Source: RGIG3159 sp045640565
Lineage (GTDB): Bacteria > Bacillota > Clostridia > Oscillospirales > Oscillospiraceae
Assembly (NCBI GenBank): GCA_045640565.1
Contig: JAZUFG010000052.1
Location: forward strand, 1-28,511
DNA length: 28,511 nt
Direction of reading: 5' to 3'
Part shown: positions 22,817-28,511 of the stretch, piece after piece
Numbering within the stretch: the stretch's first letter is position 1
How the letters are laid out: each line of letters opens with the position of its first letter
Notes under the pieces: model-generated
Database searches by the model: none
Told to the model about the DNA's origin: nothing
Seen by the model: only the letters and a program-made list of their open reading frames with translations
Translations under genes and position numbers: made by a program

Positions 22817-24253
22817 ATGGCAAAAGAGAAAAAAGTTGAGCAGATCACAGATATGGAGGTCGACTTTACCCAGTGGTATACAGATATCTGCAGAAAGGCC
22901 GAATTGGTCGAGTATGCGTCTGTCAAGGGCTTTACGATTCTTCGTCCCTATGGCTATGCCATTTGGGAGAATATTCAGAGACTGATGGATGCCGAGTTCA
23001 AGAAGACCGGGCATCAGAATGTGGCAATGCCTGTTTTGATTCCGGAAAGCCTCCTCAAAAAGGAAAGCGAGTTGGTGAACGGTTTTGCTCCCGAGGTTGC
23101 CTGGGTCACCCACGGCGGCAGCGAGAAGCTGGAGGAGCGCCTTGCGTTCCGTCCCACCTCCGAGACCATGTTCTGCGACCACTGGCATAATGTTCTCCAG
23201 TCCTATCGGGATCTTCCCATGCTCTATAACCAGTGGTGTTCTGTCATTCGCTGGGAAAAGACCACCCGTCCCTTCCTGCGTTCCAGAGAGTTCTGGTGGC
23301 AGGAGGGCCATACCATCCATGAAACCGCAGAGGAGGCCCAGGCCGAGACCGAGCAGCAGCTCAACTGCTATGCGGATTTCTGCAAAAATGTTCTTGCCAT
23401 GCCTGTTGTGAAGGGCAGAAAGACGGATAAGGAAAAGTTTGCCGGTGCGGAAGCCACTTATACCATCGAATGCATGATGAAGGACCGCAAGGCTTTGCAG
23501 GCCGGAACCTCCCACTATTTTGGGGATAAATTCTCCCGCGCCTATGATGTTACCTTCACAGGAAGAGATAACAAGCTGCAGTATCCTTTCCAGACCTCCT
23601 GGGGCACCACGACCCGTCTGATCGGCGCCGTGATCATGACCCACGGTGATAATAACGGCCTGGTCCTTCCCCCGAAGATCGCTCCGATTCAGATCGTCAT
23701 TCTTCCCATTGCCATGCATAAGGTTGGCGTTCTGGATGCAGCCAAGTCCCTGAAGAACCGTCTGGAGCTTGCCGGCTACCGTGTCAAGCTGGATGATTCG
23801 GATAACTCCATGGGCTGGAAGTGCGCAGAGTATGAGATGAAGGGCGTTCCCCTCCGTGTGGAGATTGGTCCTCGGGATTTGGAAAACGGCCAGTGTGTCT
23901 TGGTCCGCAGAAACGACGGCGAAAAGAAAGTCATTACTTTGGATGAGCTGGAGTTTGCGGCAGGGGAGCAGCTGGAAGCTGTCCATACCATGCTCTATGA
24001 TAAGGCTCTCAGCAATATGCAGGAGAACACCTACGCAGCCTATTCTCTGGAAGAGGCTAAAAAGCTTCAGGAAGAGCACGGCGGCTTCATCAAGACCATG
24101 TGGTGCGGCGACCTGGAATGTGAGCTGAAGATGAAGGAAGAGGCCGGCATGTCCTCCCGCTGCATGCCTCTGGAGCAGGAAAATCTTTCCGATGTCTGCC
24201 CCATCTGCGGCAAACCCGCAAAGCACTCCATCTATTGGGGTATTGCCTATTAA
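22817..24253 (+). CDS. proS: Prolyl-tRNA synthetase, archaeal/eukaryal-type short form
   Basis: The 478-aa class II synthetase charges tRNA-Pro. VDFTQWYTDICRKAELVEYASVKG at the start and PTSETMFCDHW, REFWWQEGHTIHET (motif 2 region), TSHYFGDKFSRAYDV and TSWGTTTRLIGAVIMTHGD are typical of the archaeal/eukaryal ProRS branch. The common bacterial ProRS is about 570 aa with an editing insertion between motifs 2 and 3; the short length here leaves no room for it. The C-terminus ends CPICGKPAKHSIYWGIAY, the zinc-binding-like tail and terminal Tyr of this branch. ATG 22817 with TAGGTGG upstream is preferred over GTG 22808. The gene is transcribed alone, with terminators behind it. Confidence 0.96.
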   Translation: MAKEKKVEQITDMEVDFTQWYTDICRKAELVEYASVKGFTILRPYGYAIWENIQRLMDAEFKKTGHQNVAMPVLIPESLLKKESELVNGFAPEVAWVTHGGSEKLEERLAFRPTSETMFCDHWHNVLQSYRDLPMLYNQWCSVIRWEKTTRPFLRSREFWWQEGHTIHETAEEAQAETEQQLNCYADFCKNVLAMPVVKGRKTDKEKFAGAEATYTIECMMKDRKALQAGTSHYFGDKFSRAYDVTFTGRDNKLQYPFQTSWGTTTRLIGAVIMTHGDNNGLVLPPKIAPIQIVILPIAMHKVGVLDAAKSLKNRLELAGYRVKLDDSDNSMGWKCAEYEMKGVPLRVEIGPRDLENGQCVLVRRNDGEKKVITLDELEFAAGEQLEAVHTMLYDKALSNMQENTYAAYSLEEAKKLQEEHGGFIKTMWCGDLECELKMKEEAGMSSRCMPLEQENLSDVCPICGKPAKHSIYWGIAY

Positions 24254-24270
24254 CAGCATCATACGAACTC

Positions 24271-24308
24271 AGGAGCAGTCCGCAAGGGCTGCTCCTTGTT
24301 TCGTTTTG
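24271..24308 (+). terminator. Terminator after proS (first)
   Basis: AGGAGCAGTCC (24271-24281) pairs with GGGCTGCTCCT (24286-24296) with one G-U pair and loop GCAA, followed by a T-rich but interrupted run. Confidence 0.8.
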
Positions 24309-24322
24309 CTGATATATGAATA

Positions 24323-24367
24323 CCCTTCCTTTTCGGCTTTCAGACTGCCGGGAAAGGAAGGGCTTTT
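24323..24367 (+). terminator. Second hairpin with T-tract, between proS and the convergent regulator
   Basis: CCCTTCCTTT (24323-24332) pairs with AAAGGAAGGG (24353-24362), with an inner CGGC/GCCG stem, followed by C and five T. The T-tract reaches the stop codon of the minus-strand regulator. A back-up terminator for proS is the simplest reading. Confidence 0.6.
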
Positions 24368-24609
24368 TATTCGATTTCTTGGGGTAAAGTATCAAACAGC
24401 TCGCAGGAAAAGAACTCTCCTAAAGAGATATCTAATCCGTCACAAAACTTTTTGATTGTTGTGATGGATATTTCTCTTCTGTCTTTGCTCAGCATGCTGT
24501 ACGCAGTTGATGGCGTCACACCGGAACGGGCTGCCATTTCGTTGATGGTAATTTTCCTTTCTTGGCAAAGCTCTTGAAAGCGTCTAACAACACAGTCTTT
24601 CACTGGCAT
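24367..24609 (-). CDS. XRE-family (Cro/CI-like) helix-turn-helix regulator
   Basis: This 80-aa protein is essentially one HTH_3 domain: VVRRFQELCQERKITINEMAARSGVTPSTAYSML (about residues 7-41), then ISITTIKKFCDGLDISLGEFF, the standard Cro/CI-type helices. There is no ligand or protease domain. The minus-strand start has an excellent GAGGTGAT seven or so bases upstream. It is the only clear minus-strand gene in the window and is divergent from the SPFH-TIR genes. Two tandem palindromes lie between them, so it probably represses itself and the neighbouring genes; that is inferred. It ends in the terminator region of proS. Confidence 0.9.
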   Translation of the reverse strand: MPVKDCVVRRFQELCQERKITINEMAARSGVTPSTAYSMLSKDRREISITTIKKFCDGLDISLGEFFSCELFDTLPQEIE

Positions 24610-24640
24610 GGAATCACCTCAGTGAAAGCATAAAATATTT

Positions 24641-24668
24641 TACGCATTTGCGTATACGCACTTGCGTA
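24641..24668. promoter_or_regulatory. Tandem palindromic operator pair
   Basis: Two 14-bp units lie back to back: TACGCA-TT-TGCGTA (24641-24654) and TACGCA-CT-TGCGTA (24655-24668). They differ only in one centre base. Each is a perfect 6+6 dyad, as expected for a dimeric HTH protein. The pair overlaps the -35 box of the SPFH gene and the region where the regulator promoter must lie. Confidence 0.85.
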
Positions 24669-24690
24669 ATGAAATAAAATATTTTATAAT
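24662..24690 (+). promoter_or_regulatory. Promoter of the SPFH-TIR genes
   Basis: TTGCGT (24662-24667), a 17-base spacer and TATAAT (24685-24690). The -35 box is the right arm of the second operator palindrome. A second TATAAT at 24714-24719 lacks a good -35. Confidence 0.7.
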
Positions 24691-24751
24691 CGTTACATTG
24701 CTGTATAATGTTCATTTTTACGATAAAAATCAGGTTTTGGAGGATAAAAAT

Positions 24752-26038
24752 ATGTCTCAGCTTATTGATGTTATCAAGTACGAAGGCGATAACAGCACCT
24801 TTATCTGGAAACACCCCTGCGAAGATTTTAACTCCTTGACCCAGCTCATTGTTCACGAGTCTCAGGAGGCGGTCTTCTTCCTGAACGGCCAGGCTTTGGA
24901 CCTTTTCGGAGCCGGCCGCTATACCCTGGAGACCCAGAATATCCCAAAAATCGGAAAGGCCCTGAACCGTCTGGCAGGGGATGAGACCCCCTTCCATTGC
25001 GAAGTCTATTTCATCAACAAAACCACCCAGATGGCCCTGAAATGGGGAACCGACAGCAAGGTCCGCTATGTGGACCCGGATTCCGGCATTCCCATTGAAT
25101 TGGGTGCCAGCGGCAGTTTGAATCTGCAGGTGGAGGATAGCCGCAAGCTCCTTGTTAAGCTGGTCGGAACAACCAACGGGATCGCCTGGGATTCCGAGCC
25201 CTCTTCCTTTACCAAGTCCCTGATTTCTTCCTTCCGCCCCCTGATTTCCACGGCGGTGAAGTCAAACCTCTCCCAGGCGATCAAGGCAGAGGAGTTTGAC
25301 ATTCTGGAAATCGATGAACATCTGGAATCTCTTTCCGCAGCTCTGTTGAAGAAGATTCAGCCCGGCTTTGGGGAATACGGTCTTTATATTCCCCAGTTCT
25401 ATCTTTCCACCGTGGTTCTCCCGGAAGAGGATCCGAATTTCCGAAGACTGAAGGAGCTCCATACCATTTCCCTCCAGACCCGCATGGCCCGGGCGGAAGC
25501 CACGGTCCTTTCCGCAAAGGCCCAGGCGGAGGCAGAAGTCACGGCTGCCCGCAGAGCGGTGGAGATGGAAAAGCAGACCACCCAGACCGAGATTGCCCGC
25601 AGAGAAGCAGAGCGGGAACTGATCAAAGCCCAGGCAGAGGCCACAGCCGCCAAGATGGCAGGCTTTGCAGAAGCGGAAGTCATGGCAGCCCAGGGCGTGA
25701 ATAAGAAGGATTATATTCAGGCGGAGGTCCAAAAGGCCTATGCCGAGGGCCTTGGCAATATGGGCTCCGGCTCCGGAGGCGGTTCCGCAGCGGGTGACTT
25801 GATGGGCATGATGGCCGGCCTTAAGATGACCGGCGCTGCTTTGGACCAGATGGGCATGGGAACAAATCTTTTTGGCCAATCTGTCCCGTCTGCCCCTTCC
25901 ACAGCTCCCCAGGGCTCCAATGACATGGCTTCCTTCAAGGCTAAGGTGGATAAGCTGACCCTCATGAAGGAATCCGGCCTGATCACCGAAGAAGAATTTG
26001 CAAGCATGAAATCCGAATTGCTCAAGAGCATTCTTTAA
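24752..26038 (+). CDS. SPFH-domain protein with C-terminal SHOCT domain (YdjI-like)
   Basis: The protein has 428 aa. Residues 1 to about 230 resemble the SPFH/virion-core family of Bacillus YdjI (IKYEGDNSTFIWKHPCEDFNSLTQLIVHESQEAVFF). A long Ala/Glu/Arg-rich coiled coil follows (about 245-325), then a Gly/Ser/Met-rich linker. The C-terminal SHOCT motif is KVDKLTLMKESGLITEEEFASMKSELL (about 398-424). SPFH proteins oligomerise into scaffolds at membranes; no transmembrane segment is seen, so attachment would be peripheral or by a partner. ATG 24752 has GGAGG eight bases upstream; the frame is open further up but passes through the promoter. The TIR gene follows after 22 bases, so they are probably co-transcribed and may work together. 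Confidence 0.9.
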   Translation: MSQLIDVIKYEGDNSTFIWKHPCEDFNSLTQLIVHESQEAVFFLNGQALDLFGAGRYTLETQNIPKIGKALNRLAGDETPFHCEVYFINKTTQMALKWGTDSKVRYVDPDSGIPIELGASGSLNLQVEDSRKLLVKLVGTTNGIAWDSEPSSFTKSLISSFRPLISTAVKSNLSQAIKAEEFDILEIDEHLESLSAALLKKIQPGFGEYGLYIPQFYLSTVVLPEEDPNFRRLKELHTISLQTRMARAEATVLSAKAQAEAEVTAARRAVEMEKQTTQTEIARREAERELIKAQAEATAAKMAGFAEAEVMAAQGVNKKDYIQAEVQKAYAEGLGNMGSGSGGGSAAGDLMGMMAGLKMTGAALDQMGMGTNLFGQSVPSAPSTAPQGSNDMASFKAKVDKLTLMKESGLITEEEFASMKSELLKSIL

Positions 26039-26060
26039 ATAATGGAAGGGAGATTCTATT

Positions 26061-28493
26061 ATGGCAGTTTTTAAGTGTAAGATGTGCGGCGGCACCATAG
26101 AGTTTGAACAGGGTGCCACGGTTGGCGTTTGTGATTCCTGCGGTTCCAAGCAGACATTGCCCCGTCTGGATGATGACCGAAAGGCCAATCTCTATGACCG
26201 TGCAAACCATTTCCGCCGGAATAACGATTTTGATAAGGCTATGGGCATCTATGAGCAGATCCTCAATGAGGATAATACGGATGCCGAAGCCTATTGGTCT
26301 CTCGTTCTTTGCCGTTACGGTATTGAGTACGTGGAAGACCCTCAGAGTCACAAGAGAATTCCCACAGTAAACCGTGCACAGTTTACCTCTATCTTTGCAG
26401 ATGAAGACTATAGGTCTGCCTTGAATTATGCGGATATTTATCAGAAGGGCATCTATGAAGAGGAAGCCAAGACCATTGACGAGATCCAGAAAGGAATCCT
26501 GGAGATTTCCTCCAAAGAAGAGCCCTTTGATGTCTTTATCTGCTATAAGGAAAGCGATGCAAACGGAAGAAGGACTCAGGACAGCGTCCTTGCCACGGAT
26601 CTTTATCACCAACTGACACAAGAGGGCTTTAAGGTTTTCTTCTCCCGTATTACCCTGGAGGACAAGCTCGGCACAGCCTATGAGCCCTATATTTTTGCAG
26701 CCCTGAACAGCGCAAAGGTCATGGTGGTTTTGGGTACAAAGCCTGAATATTTCAATGCCGTATGGGTCAAGAACGAGTGGAGCCGCTATCTTGCCCTGGT
26801 GAAGAATTCCAATGGCAAGAAGATGCTGATTCCTGCCTACCGGGATATGGACCCTTATGACCTGCCCGAAGAATTTTCTCATCTGCAGGCTCAGGATATG
26901 TCCAAGTTGGGCTTTATGCAGGACTTGATTCGTGGTATCAAGAAAATTCTCTCCGCGGAAGAACCGAAAGCAACCGTAAAAGAAACGGTCGTAGTGAATC
27001 AAGGAACAGCAAACGCAGCACCTCTCTTGAAGCGTGCCTTCATGTTTTTGGAAGATGGCAATTGGAAAGAAGCAGACGAATACTGCGAAAAGGTTTTGGA
27101 TCAGGACCCGGAGAATGCCGAAGCGTATCTTGGGAAACTTATGGCAGAGCTCCACACTAGGACCCGGGATACATTGAAAGACAACGCAGAGCCTTTTGAG
27201 AATAATAATAATTACAGTAAAGCCTGTCGTTTTGATTCTGTGATTGCAGAAAAACTGCATGCAGATATCGTATTTATAAAAGAACGAAACGAAAACACCC
27301 GTTTGACGGGCATTTATAACAAAGTGGAAAAGGCCATGAATGCGGCGAATACGGAAAGTGCTTTCAGAGCCGCTGCCGATACGTTTGCTTCAATTCCCGG
27401 CTTCAAAGATGCAGATACGCTGGCACAGCAATGCCTTGAAAAGGCAGAGATTCTCCGCATGGATTCTATTTATGACCAGGCAAAGTATAAGATGACCGGA
27501 AAAACAATAGTTGCTGGGTATGAGGAGGCCTTGAAACTCTTTGCCACCATATCCAACTGGAAGGACTCCAAAGAGCAGATTTCTATTTGCCAGGAAAAGA
27601 TAGCGGAAATCAAAGCAAAGGAAGAAGCCGACCGTCTGGAAGCAGAGCGCCAAGCGGAAGAACGCCGTATTGCGGCTGAAAAGGCAGCCAAAAAGCGTAA
27701 AAAGGCATTTACCATCGGCACGCCCATTGTTGCGGTATGCATAGCGTTTTTGTTTATTCTGGAAACTGTTATTATTCCGAAACGAAAGTATAATACGGCA
27801 ATGTCATTGGTTGATTCCGGTGATTACGATTCAGCATATGCATTGCTGGAAGAAATAGGAAATAGTGAAGCCATAGCTGCCAGCAAGTATGACAGAGCAA
27901 TAAGACTTATTGACTCCGGCGATTATGAACCTGCTTATATGCTCTTGAACGGCCTTGGATATAAAGACAGCAACGAAAAATTAAATAACATAAAACCTCA
28001 ATATCAGCAAATTATTTTAGGCAAAGCAAACGTTGGTGACATTGTATATTTCGGCGCATACGAACAAGATAACAACACGTCAAATGGGAAAGAAGACATT
28101 GAGTGGATCGTTCTTGCAAAAGAAAACGGGAAAGTCCTTGTTATCAGTAAATATGCGCTTGACTGCCAACAGTACAACACTTCATACATTGATGTGACTT
28201 GGCAAGGCTGTTCGCTCCGCAAATGGATGAACAACATTTTCATAAGCGAAGCATTTGGTTCGCAACATCAAGAAATGATTTTAGATACAAATGTGCCCGC
28301 CGATAAAAATCCGAATTATACTACGAATCCCGGCAATGCAACAACGGACAAGGTGTTTTTGCTCAGCATCGCAGAAGCGGAAAAGTATTTTACGACAGAC
28401 GAAGCCCGCAAATGTGCCCCAACTGCTTATGCAAAGGCGCAAGGTGCATATACGAGTGATAGTAATAAAACAGCAAGTGAAGTCGGATCGTAG
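26061..28493 (+). CDS. Zinc ribbon-TPR-TIR-membrane-DUF6273 multidomain protein
   Basis: The 810-aa product has a complex order. A zinc ribbon uses C6/C9 and C24/C27. TPR-like helices lie at about 43-85. A TIR domain (about 155-298) starts EPFDVFICYKESD and contains FFSRITLEDKLG and VWVKNEW, where E239 lies where the catalytic Glu of NAD-cleaving TIRs is found. More TPR-like helices (about 320-460) lead to a Glu/Ala/Arg coiled coil (about 512-545). A Lys/Arg patch precedes one membrane helix (about 549-571). Two short repeats (SLVDSGDYDSAYALL, RLIDSGDYEPAYMLL) are followed by a DUF6273-like domain (about 653 onward). The charge pattern puts the TIR part inside and DUF6273 outside. The stop TAG at 28491 falls where DUF6273 proteins usually have W-W-L-R-S, so the protein may be truncated. 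The last third is more A/T-rich than the rest. Confidence 0.88.
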   Translation: MAVFKCKMCGGTIEFEQGATVGVCDSCGSKQTLPRLDDDRKANLYDRANHFRRNNDFDKAMGIYEQILNEDNTDAEAYWSLVLCRYGIEYVEDPQSHKRIPTVNRAQFTSIFADEDYRSALNYADIYQKGIYEEEAKTIDEIQKGILEISSKEEPFDVFICYKESDANGRRTQDSVLATDLYHQLTQEGFKVFFSRITLEDKLGTAYEPYIFAALNSAKVMVVLGTKPEYFNAVWVKNEWSRYLALVKNSNGKKMLIPAYRDMDPYDLPEEFSHLQAQDMSKLGFMQDLIRGIKKILSAEEPKATVKETVVVNQGTANAAPLLKRAFMFLEDGNWKEADEYCEKVLDQDPENAEAYLGKLMAELHTRTRDTLKDNAEPFENNNNYSKACRFDSVIAEKLHADIVFIKERNENTRLTGIYNKVEKAMNAANTESAFRAAADTFASIPGFKDADTLAQQCLEKAEILRMDSIYDQAKYKMTGKTIVAGYEEALKLFATISNWKDSKEQISICQEKIAEIKAKEEADRLEAERQAEERRIAAEKAAKKRKKAFTIGTPIVAVCIAFLFILETVIIPKRKYNTAMSLVDSGDYDSAYALLEEIGNSEAIAASKYDRAIRLIDSGDYEPAYMLLNGLGYKDSNEKLNNIKPQYQQIILGKANVGDIVYFGAYEQDNNTSNGKEDIEWIVLAKENGKVLVISKYALDCQQYNTSYIDVTWQGCSLRKWMNNIFISEAFGSQHQEMILDTNVPADKNPNYTTNPGNATTDKVFLLSIAEAEKYFTTDEARKCAPTAYAKAQGAYTSDSNKTASEVGS

Positions 28494-28511
28494 CCATGTC
28501 GTTCTGTGAGC

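Noticed and set aside
22778..24262. 494-codon open frame on the minus strand covering all of proS
   Set aside because: It is antisense to a clearly conserved synthetase and has no family motifs. Long antisense frames are common in this codon usage.
26022..27260. 412-codon minus-strand frame opposite the TIR gene
   Set aside because: It overlaps the zinc ribbon and TIR domains, which are unmistakable on the + strand. The antisense product looks like a shadow.

Overview
The window looks like chromosomal DNA of an anaerobic, Gram-positive, low-to-mid G+C member of the Clostridia, most likely Oscillospiraceae/Ruminococcaceae-like. This is an inference from gene content and order, since no taxonomic marker is present. 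The clues are an IspH-ribosomal S1 fusion, the scpA-scpB-DUF2953-ytfJ string, a small DUF6472-type protein, an FHA-SEDS fusion next to a class B PBP, a CIRCE element and a meso-DAP type MurE. Nearly all genes are on the + strand and tightly packed, with many 1-4 bp overlaps.

Layout. (1) Positions 1-138 are the tail of an ISL3-like transposase that abuts the mraZ promoter. (2) 150-2157 is a short mraZ-rsmH-(FtsL-like) unit with a tandem MraZ-box operator, closed by a terminator. (3) 2169-7952 is the peptidoglycan precursor and division operon murE-murF-mraY-murG-divIB. It has its own promoter, and murD, ftsW and a division PBP are missing from their usual places. (4) 7992-9194 is monocistronic ftsZ with promoter and terminator. 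(5) 9236-17340 is a long operon: scpA-scpB (chromosome segregation), DUF2953, ytfJ, rluB, an RpiR/MurR-type regulator, a BaiN/HI0933 flavoprotein, cmk and ispH-rpsA. (6) 17351-19379 is htpG under a perfect CIRCE operator. (7) 19370-22729 holds a 53-aa Cys protein, the FHA-SEDS glycosyltransferase and its PBP. (8) 22768-24308 is an archaeal/eukaryal-type prolyl-tRNA synthetase. (9) 24367-28493 is an accessory module: a minus-strand XRE regulator, a divergent control region with two back-to-back palindromes, an SPFH-SHOCT protein, and a large zinc ribbon-TPR-TIR-coiled coil-membrane segment-DUF6273 protein.

How it fits together. Regions 2-4 and 7 make lipid II and build the septum. The FHA-SEDS/PBP pair is the only SEDS-type polymerase and class B transpeptidase in view, and its FHA domain suggests control by Ser/Thr phosphorylation. 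Region 5 joins chromosome segregation to translation and isoprenoid supply. IspH also supports the undecaprenyl lipid that MraY and MurG need.

The best candidate for an undescribed system is region 9, a possible XRE-controlled, membrane-associated TIR module with an SPFH scaffold. The most interesting regulatory signals are the near-perfect Shine-Dalgarno and in-frame ATG inside ispH-rpsA at the fusion joint, which could yield free S1 protein, and the MraZ array that overlaps both the -10 box and the ribosome binding site. No tRNA, rRNA, CRISPR array or riboswitch was seen. No stretch over 300 bases lacks a gene.
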